From the NCBI RefSeq assembly GCF_900187185.1, contig NZ_LT906465.1, forward strand, positions 434,001 to 498,000: 64,000 nt of DNA. The letters run 5' to 3'. Each line of letters starts with the position of its first letter. Positions within the stretch are counted from its first letter, which is position 1. The notes under the pieces were generated by a model. It was not told the DNA's origin and ran no database searches. It saw nothing but the letters and a program-made list of their open reading frames with translations. This document shows positions 44,524 through 52,689 of the stretch, piece after piece. This DNA is from Chryseobacterium taklimakanense (GTDB lineage: Bacteria; Bacteroidota; Bacteroidia; Flavobacteriales; Weeksellaceae). Made by a program: the position numbers and the translations under genes.

Positions 44524-45200
44524 AAAAGAAACTCGTCGTACTTACAGGTGCCGGAATTTCGGCGGAAAGCGGAATAAAAACCTTCAGGGATTCCAACGGA
44601 TTGTGGGAAAACCACCGTGTGGAAGATGTGGCATCGCCGGAAGGTTTTGCACGTGATCCACAATTGGTCCTGGATTTTTATAATTTGAGAAGACGCCAAC
44701 TGAAGGAGGTGGAGCCCAACGATGCACACAAAATTTTAGCCGATTTAGAGCGGGATTTTGATGTGAATATCATCACCCAAAATGTCGATGATTTGCACGA
44801 AAGAGCCGGTTCTACAAAGGTTTTACATCTTCACGGCGAACTTCTGAAAGCACGGCCGGTAAATTCGGACGGCAATTCAATTCCCTGGGAAGATGATTTA
44901 AATTTAGGCGACCTTGATGAGAACGGAATTCAGTTGCGGCCGCACATTGTGTGGTTTGGCGAGATGGTTCCCGCGATGGAGGAAGCCACAATTATCACTT
45001 CAACAGCCGATATTTTCGTGGTGATTGGTACGTCGATGCAGGTTTATCCCGCCGCAGAACTCATACATTATGTTCCGGAAGGCTGCGAAGTTTTTGTGAT
45101 TGATCCAAATTTGGAGCACTCCTACACAAAACCTGAAAACTGTTTTAAATGCGGTGGTTCCGAGGGAATGAAAAAATTGCGTGATCTTCTTTTACATTAA
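44520..45200 (+). CDS. cobB: NAD-dependent protein deacylase (sirtuin, class III type)
   Basis: 226 residues. GAGISAESGIKTFRD binds NAD; TQNVDDLHERAG and catalytic H105 in LHLHGEL follow; RPHIVWFGE completes the core. Tyr54 and Arg57 in FYNLRRRQ are the Y-x-x-R acyl pocket of SIRT5/CobB that prefers succinyl and malonyl lysine. The two CxxC zinc motifs normally found after HGEL are absent. Starts inside the DUF72 stop. Confidence 0.9.
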   Translation: MKKKLVVLTGAGISAESGIKTFRDSNGLWENHRVEDVASPEGFARDPQLVLDFYNLRRRQLKEVEPNDAHKILADLERDFDVNIITQNVDDLHERAGSTKVLHLHGELLKARPVNSDGNSIPWEDDLNLGDLDENGIQLRPHIVWFGEMVPAMEEATIITSTADIFVVIGTSMQVYPAAELIHYVPEGCEVFVIDPNLEHSYTKPENCFKCGGSEGMKKLRDLLLH

Positions 45201-45812
45201 TTATTTCCTGATTTTCGAAAACACAAAATACATTTCCGAAGCGATCTCAAAACTGCGGTTGAAGTAAGTTTCATCCATTCCAGGCGTACCGTCGCTGATT
45301 TTTGGATCCTCAAATTTTACGGCAATTCTTTTCTCGGCACCCGGGATAAATGGGCAACCCTGATCGGCATTGGAACAGGTCATGATCGCCGCAAAATCTG
45401 AAACGGGATTGAAACCATCATCATATTTCTTGGAAAAACAAATCAAGGGGCGACCGTTCTCCGAAAATTTCACGGCATACACCGGATTTTCCGTTTCAGA
45501 AAGCTTTTGAATTTTAAAACCTTGCTTGGTAAGGGTTTCAGCCACTTTTGGGAACATTGCCGTAGCTTCCGTTCCGCCGGAATAGCAGAAAACGTTTTTA
45601 ATTCCGAAATGCTCTGCCATGGTCTGCGCCCAAATCTGTGACAAATGGCTGCGCCGCGAGTTGTGGGTGCAGATAAAATTCAGATTGATAGGTTCATTCT
45701 GCTCCAGTTTGCTTTGAATAAAATCAATCAGCGGTTTTAGAATTTCTTTCCTTTCGTCTGAAACTCTCAGTATAGCGATTTCACCAATGGAGTTTACAAG
45801 GTTTTTAAACAT
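45201..45812 (-). CDS. arsC: Arsenate reductase, thioredoxin-coupled low-molecular-weight phosphatase type
   Basis: 203 residues with a 40-residue N-terminal extension over the typical 130-residue enzyme. Catalytic P-loop CTHNSRRS (C48 to R54), and redox cysteines C146 and C153 in MTCSNADQGC, the relay pair of the ArsC thioredoxin clade. Reduces arsenate to arsenite. Last gene of a minus-strand ars operon; its start overlaps the stop of the 57-aa gene by 8 nt. Confidence 0.88.
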   Translation of the reverse strand: MFKNLVNSIGEIAILRVSDERKEILKPLIDFIQSKLEQNEPINLNFICTHNSRRSHLSQIWAQTMAEHFGIKNVFCYSGGTEATAMFPKVAETLTKQGFKIQKLSETENPVYAVKFSENGRPLICFSKKYDDGFNPVSDFAAIMTCSNADQGCPFIPGAEKRIAVKFEDPKISDGTPGMDETYFNRSFEIASEMYFVFSKIRK

Positions 45813-45978
45813 TTTTTGTTTTATTAAATTTTGGAAAATTAAGATTGATTAAAACCCAAAGGCAGCTGATGATCGTAAACCGTGCATCAAAACCGAACAT
45901 AAAATTAAGCGCCGTGATTCCGCAGAGGATGAACAGCATTTTTTGATGTTGCTGGATATATTTTCTCGCAGAATTCAT
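45805..45978 (-). CDS. 57-residue membrane protein in the ars operon
   Basis: Short gene from the ATG at 45978 directly after the arsM stop (TAAATG) to a stop overlapping the arsC start by 8 nt. The product begins MNSARKYIQQHQKM and has two hydrophobic stretches (about 15-30, LFILCGITALNFMFGF, and 34-48, FTIISCLWVLINLNF), with two cysteines (C19, C39). No family recognised. Coupling on both sides makes it a convincing gene. Possible roles: membrane partner for arsenite handling, or a small regulator. Confidence 0.75.
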   Translation of the reverse strand: MNSARKYIQQHQKMLFILCGITALNFMFGFDARFTIISCLWVLINLNFPKFNKTKNV

Positions 45979-46818
45979 TTAGCAGCAGCCGGTTTTTGGA
46001 TCGCAGCACGCTTCGCCTTTTTCGGCATAAACCGTGATGCTGTAGATTCTGGATTCAGAATTTTTATATCGTTCGATTTCATCTTCGTTCAGATAATTTT
46101 TCAGAATATCATCTGGAATGATGATGGCCTTTTCTTTTTGCAGCATCAGGTTACCGAATCCTGCATCTTTAATGATCTTCAGATAATCTTCTTTCTGAAT
46201 CGCACTGGCAACACAACCGGCATACATTTCCGCTGCGTTTTTTATTTTGTCGGGAAGCTCCCCCACCAATACAATATCCGAAATGGAGAAATGACCTCCC
46301 GGTTTCAAAATTCGGTACACTTCACCGAACGTTTTGGGTTTGTCCGGAACCAAGTTCATCACGCAATTGCTCACCACGACATCTGCTACATTGCTGGTCA
46401 TTGGAATTTTCTCAATATCGCCCTGCCTGAATTCCACATTATTAAAACCTAGTTTTTCAGCATTCATTCTGGCTTTTTCAATCATCGCTTCGGTGAAATC
46501 GATTCCGATTACTTTTCCGGTTACACCGGTTTCGGCGCGCGCTACAAAGCAGTCGTTTCCGGCGCCGCTGCCTAAATCGACAACGGTGTCGCCTTCTTTA
46601 ATTTTAGCAAAATTCGTTGGCAAACCACAACCTAAACCCAAATCCGCATCAGGATTATAACCGCTCAGTTCGTCGTAGTCTTCGCTCATGATGTTGTACA
46701 CTTCGGTACTGCAGCCACCTGCACCACAGCAGGAAGAAGCGTTGGTATCCTTGTCCTGTAAAGCAATTTCAGAGTATTTTTGCTTTACCATTTCTTTAAT
46801 TTCTTCGTTGGTATTCAT
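45979..46818 (-). CDS. arsM: Arsenite methyltransferase
   Basis: 279 residues. SAM-binding motif VVDLGSGAGNDCFVA; arsenite-binding cysteines in LGLGCGLPTNF, VVSNCVMNLVPDKPK and MYAGCVASAIQ, the ArsM triad. Additional Cys pairs at the N-terminus (SSCCGAGGC) and C-terminus (CCDPKTGCC) may deliver metalloid. Methylates As(III), often to volatile species. Preceded by the arsR gene with a 36-nt spacer. Confidence 0.94.
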   Translation of the reverse strand: MNTNEEIKEMVKQKYSEIALQDKDTNASSCCGAGGCSTEVYNIMSEDYDELSGYNPDADLGLGCGLPTNFAKIKEGDTVVDLGSGAGNDCFVARAETGVTGKVIGIDFTEAMIEKARMNAEKLGFNNVEFRQGDIEKIPMTSNVADVVVSNCVMNLVPDKPKTFGEVYRILKPGGHFSISDIVLVGELPDKIKNAAEMYAGCVASAIQKEDYLKIIKDAGFGNLMLQKEKAIIIPDDILKNYLNEDEIERYKNSESRIYSITVYAEKGEACCDPKTGCC

Positions 46819-46854
46819 ATTTTTTTAATTGAAAATTGAGAGTTGAAAATTATC

Positions 46855-47190
46855 TTAGCAGCACTTTGAGCTGTTCTGCTGGTGAATTTTGTGAAAAATC
46901 TGGTCGATGAACGTTTCCATCTTTTTAAAACTTTCCGGATTGATGCAGTAACAAACTGTTTTCCCTTCCACTTCTCCCTGAATGATTCCGGCATTTTTGA
47001 GTTCTTTTAAATGTTGAGAAACGGTAGGTTGCGCAAGATTGATTTCCGCCACGATATCGTTGCAGATACAGGTTTCAACTGATAATAAATATTCAATAAT
47101 CGCTACTCTCGCTGGGTGTGCCAGTGCTTTCAGCACTGTTGCGATTTCGTTCTGTTCTTCAGTGAAATGGTGTGTTTTAGTGATCCCCAT
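46855..47190 (-). CDS. arsR: ArsR family metalloregulator
   Basis: 111 residues. Winged helix with ALAHPARVAIIEYLL and NLAQPTVSQHLKELKNAGII; C41 and C43 in ETCICNDIV match the alpha-3 ELCVCDL arsenite site, and the C-terminal SSKCC offers extra ligands. Repressor released by As(III). First gene of arsR-arsM-orf57-arsC. An imperfect palindrome sits 14 nt upstream of its start. Confidence 0.93.
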   Translation of the reverse strand: MGITKTHHFTEEQNEIATVLKALAHPARVAIIEYLLSVETCICNDIVAEINLAQPTVSQHLKELKNAGIIQGEVEGKTVCYCINPESFKKMETFIDQIFHKIHQQNSSKCC

Positions 47191-47203
47191 TTTTTACTAT
47201 TTT

Positions 47204-47225
47204 CATATTGCAATATTACGATATG
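47204..47225. promoter_or_regulatory. ArsR operator candidate
   Basis: CATATTGCAATATTACGATATG is a 22-bp imperfect palindrome (18 of 22 positions agree with its reverse complement), 14 nt upstream of the arsR start. It overlaps a minus-strand -7-like TAATATTG. Typical ArsR sites are such AT-rich 12-2-type dyads. Confidence 0.6.
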
Positions 47226-47228
47226 TTA

Positions 47229-47260
47229 TTTGAAGACCAAATTTTTCTTTGTTAAATTTG
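47229..47260 (+). promoter_or_regulatory. Promoter of the yggS-type gene
   Basis: TTTG (47229-47232), 20 nt, TAAATTTG (47253-47260), ending 14 nt before the ATG at 47275. A good -33/-7 pair, only 4 nt from the ArsR palindrome. Confidence 0.65.
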
Positions 47261-47274
47261 TAAAAAAATTAAAA

Positions 47275-47934
47275 ATGTCATTAAAAGAACAATACGAAGA
47301 AGTATTACAGCAACTCCCCTCTCACATTCAGCTGGTGGCCGTTTCCAAAACACATCCGGTTGAAAAAATACAGCAGGTGTACGACTTCGGACAAAGAGTT
47401 TTCGGAGAAAATAAAGTTCAGGAACTCGTAGAAAAAGCGCCTCTCCTTCCCAATGACATTCAGTGGCACCTGATCGGGCACCTTCAGAGAAATAAAGTAA
47501 AATATATTGCAGAATTTGTAGATACAGTTCAAAGCGTGGATTCTGAAAAACTTTTAGATGAAATCAACCGCCAGGCGAAAAAATGCAACCGAAAAATAAA
47601 AGTGCTTCTGCAAGTTAAAATTGCTGAAGAAGATACCAAATTTGGTTTGGAAGTTTCCGAAACCAAAGAACTGTTTTTAAAATGGCTTCAGGGCAATTTC
47701 CCAAATGTCGAAATTACAGGACTAATGGGAATGGCCACTTTCACAGACAATGAAGCTCAAATACGCAGAGAATTTTCTTTCCTCAAAAGGCTTTTCGACC
47801 AACTTTCTTTGCAGCACAGGCTTCAAACTCTTTCCATGGGAATGAGCGGCGACTTCCCTATTGCCATCGATTGCGGTGCAAATTCGGTACGAGTTGGCTC
47901 AGCAATTTTTGGTGAAAGATCTTATACAAATTAA
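47275..47934 (+). CDS. yggS: PLP homeostasis protein, YggS family
   Basis: 219 residues from the ATG at 47275 (53 further upstream codons overlap arsR and its operator and are rejected). PLP-lysine K25 in LVAVSKTHP, GQRVFGENKVQELVEKA, WHLIGHLQRNK, SVDSEKLLDEI and MGMSGDFPIAIDCGANSVRVGSAIFGER are all standard. Binds PLP and buffers vitamin B6; racemase-like fold without strong activity. Stands alone. Confidence 0.95.
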   Translation: MSLKEQYEEVLQQLPSHIQLVAVSKTHPVEKIQQVYDFGQRVFGENKVQELVEKAPLLPNDIQWHLIGHLQRNKVKYIAEFVDTVQSVDSEKLLDEINRQAKKCNRKIKVLLQVKIAEEDTKFGLEVSETKELFLKWLQGNFPNVEITGLMGMATFTDNEAQIRREFSFLKRLFDQLSLQHRLQTLSMGMSGDFPIAIDCGANSVRVGSAIFGERSYTN

Positions 47935-48034
47935 TATATTGTTTTTAAGATTTTTGTTTCTGAAAATCCTTACTGCATTGGGAATAATTTTTGCTGCAAA
48001 CAACTGAAATTCCCAAAAATCCTTAAATAATCCG

Positions 48035-48042
48035 TAAATTTG
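48035..48042 (+). promoter_or_regulatory. -7 box 5 nt before the response-regulator ATG
   Basis: TAAATTTG, 5 nt before the start at 48048, predicts a leaderless or nearly leaderless mRNA. Confidence 0.45.
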
Positions 48043-48047
48043 CCCTT

Positions 48048-49232
48048 ATGCAGAAAATCCTTATCGTAGAAGACGAAAAATCTATTTCAGGTGTGTTACA
48101 AAGCATCCTTTCAGACGAATTAAAAGATTATGAATTTTTAGTGGCCGAAGACGGGCTTGAAGGTTACAAAAATATTGAAAAAGAAGACTTTGCGCTGGTA
48201 ATTTCAGATATTAAAATGCCAAAGTTATCCGGTACGGAACTTCTGAAACAGGCCTTAACACTGAAACCGGAAACCACCTTTGTAATGATTTCGGGCCATG
48301 CGGATATTGATACCGCTGTGGACTGCCTTAAGGAGGGTGCTTATGATTTCATCTCGAAACCGATCGATATCAACAGACTGATGACCAGCGTAAAAAATGC
48401 ACTGGATAAGGAAAAGCTGGCAAAGGAAAACCAGTCCCTTCAAAAAGAAAATGTGACTTTAAAGAAAAAAGTCAACAAAAAATACCAGATGATCGGCGAA
48501 AGTGCTACCCTGAAAAAAATTCAGGATATGATCGATAAAGTTGCCGCTTCTGATGCCAGAGTCTTAATCACAGGACCAAACGGAGCCGGTAAAGAGCTGG
48601 TTGCACACGCCATCCATGCACAAAGTGAGAGAAGCCGCGGCCCCATGGTTGAAGTAAACTGTGCCGCAATTCCTTCAGAACTTATTGAATCTGAGCTTTT
48701 TGGACACGTAAAAGGTTCATTTACAGGAGCCATCAAAGACAAGCAGGGAAAATTTGAGCTTGCCAACAACGGAACAATTTTCCTGGATGAAATTGGTGAT
48801 ATGAGTTTAATTGCTCAGGCCAAAGTTCTTCGTGCATTGCAGGAAAGTAAAGTTTCCCCGGTTGGAAGCGACAAGGAGATAAAAGTTGACGTTCGCGTGG
48901 TAGCGGCAACCAACAAGGATATGCAGAAGGAGATCGAGGCCGGGCGCTTCCGGGAAGACCTTTATCACAGGCTTTCGGTAATAGAAATTTATGTGCCGCC
49001 TTTGGATGACAGAAAAGAGGACATCAAACTTTTAGTGGATCATTTTGCGAAACTTGTTGCAGATGAACAGGGCAATACACCGCGTTTATTCGACGACAAT
49101 GCCATCCAGGCTTTACAGTCGTTCTCCTGGACCGGAAATATCCGTGAGCTGAGAAACGTGGTTGAAAGACTGATCATCTTAGGTGGAAACCCGGTAACTG
49201 AAGAAGATGTTGCTGCTTTCGTACGGAAGTAA
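48048..49232 (+). CDS. Sigma-54-dependent response regulator lacking a DNA-binding domain
   Basis: 394 residues. Receiver domain (1-120) with acidic pocket VEDE, phospho-acceptor D54 in VISDIKMPK and ISKP lysine. AAA+ domain (about 150-375): Walker A GPNGAGKELVAHAIH, sigma-54 contact loop as GSFTGA (usual GAFTGA), Walker B GTIFLDEIGDM and the arginine-finger region REDLYHRLSVI. It ends at RELRNVVERL-EEDVAAFVRK with no Fis-type HTH. Acts on sigma-54 RNA polymerase, possibly from solution. No kinase gene is nearby. Confidence 0.92.
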   Translation: MQKILIVEDEKSISGVLQSILSDELKDYEFLVAEDGLEGYKNIEKEDFALVISDIKMPKLSGTELLKQALTLKPETTFVMISGHADIDTAVDCLKEGAYDFISKPIDINRLMTSVKNALDKEKLAKENQSLQKENVTLKKKVNKKYQMIGESATLKKIQDMIDKVAASDARVLITGPNGAGKELVAHAIHAQSERSRGPMVEVNCAAIPSELIESELFGHVKGSFTGAIKDKQGKFELANNGTIFLDEIGDMSLIAQAKVLRALQESKVSPVGSDKEIKVDVRVVAATNKDMQKEIEAGRFREDLYHRLSVIEIYVPPLDDRKEDIKLLVDHFAKLVADEQGNTPRLFDDNAIQALQSFSWTGNIRELRNVVERLIILGGNPVTEEDVAAFVRK

Positions 49233-49342
49233 TATTTCTAATATATAAAATTCAAATCCGGTTTTTTGCCGGTTTTTTTTTGCCTATTTATTAATTCTGC
49301 TTAATCTATTGGCAATCCAATTTTAGGGCAAACATTAATCAT

Positions 49343-49350
49343 TACTTTTG
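49343..49350 (+). promoter_or_regulatory. -7 box 4 nt before the MATE gene ATG
   Basis: TACTTTTG with 4 nt to the ATG at 49355; another predicted leaderless start. Preceded by a short CCGG-loop-CCGG hairpin with T run (49258-49280) that may terminate the response-regulator gene. Confidence 0.45.
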
Positions 49351-49354
49351 CAAA

Positions 49355-50716
49355 ATGAATTTTTTGGATAGAAACTATACCAAACAAACTGTGAAACTGG
49401 CACTTCCAGTGATGCTTACACAGCTGGGACAGGTTTCGGTACAGCTTTTTGACAATATTATTGTTGGGAATTTACTCGGTGCCAATGCTTTGGCAGCAGT
49501 TTCCCTGGGTAACGCACTTTTTTTCTCGGTTTTTGTTTTCGGATTGGGAATTTCATTTGCAATTCCACCGCTGGTTTCTGAAGCGCATTCGCAGAACAAA
49601 CACGACAGGATCAATTCAGTTTTTCGTCATGGCTTCGTCCTGAATATGGCCGTGGGATTACTGTTGATGATTTTATTACTCGCGTTCCGCCCGCTGCTCT
49701 ATCATTTGGATCAGCCAAAAGAAATTATTCCCGATACCGAAATTTACCTCACCGTCATGGCGTTCAGTATTTTGCCGTTTATGACATTTCAGACCCTTCG
49801 TGAAGTTTCGGAAGGTTTGGGTTATACGATTGGGGTAACTAAGGCGACAATTTTTGCAAATGTGATTAATATTGGTTTGAATTACGTTTTCATCAAAGGA
49901 ATGTTCGGTTTTCCGCCGATGGGCGTAAAAGGTTCCGCAATTGCAACGCTGATTGCGAGAATTTTCATGCTAGCTTTCCTCTATTTTGTCATGGTAAATC
50001 ATCAGACCACAAAACGTTACGTGAAAGATTTCAGTTTAAAAATCGGGCTTTTCACTAAAAGAATGTTCACCAAAATGCTGAAACTCGGTTTGCCAACGGC
50101 TTTACAGATGTTTTTTGAAGTTACGGCCTTTGCCGGTGCTGCATTTATTTGCGGGATGATTTCCGCGAAAGACATCGCATCGCACCAGATTGCGCTGAGT
50201 ATGGCTTCATTCACCTTTAATTTATGCATTGGCTTCAGTGTTGCTTCTACAGTGATGATCGGCAGAAAACTGGGCCAAAGAGACTTTATGGAACTGAGAA
50301 AAGTGGGGGTCAATAACATCAAAATCGCCTTCATTTTTATGGTTTTATGTGGCGCTTTTTTCATTTTGGCAAGAAATACTTTGCCGACATTTTTCACCAA
50401 AAAAGAAGATGTGGAAGTGATTCAGCTGGCTTCAAAACTTTTGATTATTGCCTCACTTTTCCAGCTTTCTGACGGAATTCAGGTGACCGCACTGGGTATT
50501 TTACGGGGAATTCAGGATGTAAAAATCCCGAGTTACCTCACATTTTTTGCGTATTGGATTATTACGATCCCATTAGGATTTTACCTCTGCGTCACTTTAA
50601 AAATGGGTGCATTTGGAATGTGGATTGCATTGGGATTAGGGCTCACGATTTCAGCGGTGCTTTTGGTGTACCGTTTTCTGAAACTTTCGGGCAAACGAAT
50701 TAAGGCAAATACTTAG
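49355..50716 (+). CDS. MATE family multidrug/sodium efflux transporter
   Basis: 453 residues with twelve membrane helices in two six-helix halves. Start KQTVKLALPVMLTQLGQVSVQLFDNIIVGNLLGANALAAVSLGNA is typical of NorM-type MATE proteins; the second half begins KLGLPTALQMFFEVTAFAGAAFICG. Exports cationic compounds using Na or H gradient. Ends 5 nt before the next gene, probably cotranscribed. Confidence 0.93.
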   Translation: MNFLDRNYTKQTVKLALPVMLTQLGQVSVQLFDNIIVGNLLGANALAAVSLGNALFFSVFVFGLGISFAIPPLVSEAHSQNKHDRINSVFRHGFVLNMAVGLLLMILLLAFRPLLYHLDQPKEIIPDTEIYLTVMAFSILPFMTFQTLREVSEGLGYTIGVTKATIFANVINIGLNYVFIKGMFGFPPMGVKGSAIATLIARIFMLAFLYFVMVNHQTTKRYVKDFSLKIGLFTKRMFTKMLKLGLPTALQMFFEVTAFAGAAFICGMISAKDIASHQIALSMASFTFNLCIGFSVASTVMIGRKLGQRDFMELRKVGVNNIKIAFIFMVLCGAFFILARNTLPTFFTKKEDVEVIQLASKLLIIASLFQLSDGIQVTALGILRGIQDVKIPSYLTFFAYWIITIPLGFYLCVTLKMGAFGMWIALGLGLTISAVLLVYRFLKLSGKRIKANT

Positions 50717-50721
50717 AAATT

Positions 50722-52230
50722 ATGCAGGTAGAAATACGAAGGCTTACTTTAGACGATTACGATGCGCTGATCGAGGTGATGAAAAAATCATATCCCGAAA
50801 TGCGCGACGATGTTTGGGATAAAAGAAATATCCAAAAACTGACCTCCATTTTTCCGGACGGGCAAATTTGTGTGACTGTTGACGGCAAAGTTGCGGCCGC
50901 TTCCCTCTCGATCATCGTGCAGTACGAGCTTTATGGCGATGATCACACTTATGCTGAAATTACCGGAAATTCTACCTTCAATACGCATTACAATTCCGGA
51001 AATGTTTTATACGGCATCGAAATGTTTGTGGATCCGGAATTCCGCTCGCTGCGCCTGGGAAGAAGGCTTTATGATGCGAGAAAAGAACTTTGCGAGAAAT
51101 TAAATCTAAAATCAATCGTCATCGGCGGCAGAATTCCGAATTACCATCAGTACATGGATGAGCTTACGCCGAGGCAGTATATTCAGAAAGTAAGGAAAAA
51201 GGAAATTTATGATCCTGTGCTTACGTTTCAGCTCTCCAACAGTTTTCAGCCGATCAGGATTTTAAAAAATTATTTGCCGGGTGATACATCTTCCCAGGAC
51301 AATGCAGTTCTGATGGAATGGAGCAATATCTACTACAGCCGCAGGCCAAACACGATGCAGGACAGCGTGGTGAGGTTGGGGCTAGTTCAGTGGCAGATGC
51401 GGCATTTCAATGATCTGGACGCGTTCTTCGAGCAGGTGAGATTTTTTGTGGATGTGATGAGCGATTACAAATCTGATTTTGTGATGTTCCCCGAGCTTTT
51501 CAATACACCGCTTTTAGCGCCTTACAATCACCTTTCTGAACGTGAAAGCATGCTCGAACTTGCAAAACTGACGGAAACCATTAAAGAAAAAATTTCAGAA
51601 TTCGCCATCAGTTACAACGTGAATATCATCGCCGGAAGTATGCCTTTGGAAGAGGACGGCGAATTATACAACATCAGCTATCTTCTGCATCGTGACGGAA
51701 AAATTGATGAATACCGGAAAATCCACATTACGCCAAATGAAAAGAAATATTACGGCATGAAAGGCGGCAGCGAAATCAAAGTTTTCGATACCGATTGTGG
51801 AAAAATTGGACTGTTGATTTGCTACGACGTCGAGTTTCCGGAACTACCGAGAATTCTTGCAGACCAGGGCATGAAAATTCTGTTTGTGCCTTATCTTACC
51901 GATACGCAAAATGCTTACACACGCGTTCGTCACTGCGCCGCTGCAAGAGCCATTGAAAATGAGTGTTACGTAGCGATTGCCGGATGTGTAGGAAATTTAC
52001 CCGGTGTAAACAATATGGATATTCAGTACGGACAGGCGGCGGTTTTCACGCCTTCTGACTTTGCATTTCCATCCAATGCGATTAAAGGGGAAGCGACGCC
52101 AAATACCGAGATGACTTTGATCGTAGACGTTGATTTGAATTTACTGAAAGAACTTCACCACAACGGTGCCGTGCGCACGATGAGCGACCGGAGAAGAGAT
52201 TTGTACACGGTCGGGTTGAAAGAAAATTAA
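50722..52230 (+). CDS. GNAT acetyltransferase fused to carbon-nitrogen hydrolase
   Basis: 502 residues. N-terminal GNAT domain (about 1-160) with VDPEFRSLRLGRRLYDARKEL as the acetyl-CoA-binding loop. C-terminal nitrilase domain (about 215-500) with Glu in VMFPELFN, Lys in YRKIHITPNEKKYYG and Cys in GLLICYDVEFPE, the catalytic triad. This two-domain protein is a recognised Bacteroidota family; substrate unknown, probably an amide or amino compound. Follows the MATE gene. Confidence 0.92.
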   Translation: MQVEIRRLTLDDYDALIEVMKKSYPEMRDDVWDKRNIQKLTSIFPDGQICVTVDGKVAAASLSIIVQYELYGDDHTYAEITGNSTFNTHYNSGNVLYGIEMFVDPEFRSLRLGRRLYDARKELCEKLNLKSIVIGGRIPNYHQYMDELTPRQYIQKVRKKEIYDPVLTFQLSNSFQPIRILKNYLPGDTSSQDNAVLMEWSNIYYSRRPNTMQDSVVRLGLVQWQMRHFNDLDAFFEQVRFFVDVMSDYKSDFVMFPELFNTPLLAPYNHLSERESMLELAKLTETIKEKISEFAISYNVNIIAGSMPLEEDGELYNISYLLHRDGKIDEYRKIHITPNEKKYYGMKGGSEIKVFDTDCGKIGLLICYDVEFPELPRILADQGMKILFVPYLTDTQNAYTRVRHCAAARAIENECYVAIAGCVGNLPGVNNMDIQYGQAAVFTPSDFAFPSNAIKGEATPNTEMTLIVDVDLNLLKELHHNGAVRTMSDRRRDLYTVGLKEN

Positions 52231-52256
52231 AAAACCGCCTCAGTTGTGAGACGGCT
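52227..52256 (-). terminator. Terminator (minus strand) of the small secreted protein gene
   Basis: Minus strand CCGTCTCA - CAAC - TGAGGCGG followed by TTTTTT; third member of the GTCTCACAACTGAG hairpin family in this window. Confidence 0.75.
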
Positions 52257-52263
52257 TCTTATT

Positions 52264-52683
52264 TTAAAGGTCTTCGGTCTTTTCGTCAGTAAATTTATAG
52301 GACGAATCGTTTTTTCCGATGATAAATTGCGATTCGAAACTTGCAAACTGACCGTCAGGACTCACTTCGTACTTGTAAATGTCTGTAAGACCGGAAGTTT
52401 TGTGGAATTCATAATATCTTCCTTTGCTCGTCCACCAGATACCGTTTTCAGTACTTTGCATCACGGCTCCATTTTTTGGATTCAATGCCACGAAAAGTAG
52501 TACAAATTTTCCATTTTCAAGACGGCAGTTTACCCAATATTTATTCACATCTTCCAGTTGCTGGCCTTCTTCAGAACCTTTCCAGCAGCCAACCATTTTT
52601 TTGTCGTATTCTTTCTTACCGTCAAACTTTTGCGAAAATGCCATTGTTGGTAAAATCAACATCAAAGCTAAAATTTTTTTCAT
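52264..52683 (-). CDS. Small secreted protein, lipocalin-like
   Basis: 139 residues with signal peptide MKKILALMLILPTMAFSQ. The mature part begins with a VGCWKGSE motif that resembles the GxW start of small lipocalin-like domains, followed by beta-rich sequence (FVLLFVALNPKNG, IWWTSKGRYYEF). Function unknown. It lies downstream of the TonB-dependent receptor in the same direction, 7 nt from its stop on the opposite side. Confidence 0.65.
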   Translation of the reverse strand: MKKILALMLILPTMAFSQKFDGKKEYDKKMVGCWKGSEEGQQLEDVNKYWVNCRLENGKFVLLFVALNPKNGAVMQSTENGIWWTSKGRYYEFHKTSGLTDIYKYEVSPDGQFASFESQFIIGKNDSSYKFTDEKTEDL

Positions 52684-52689
52684 AAAATA

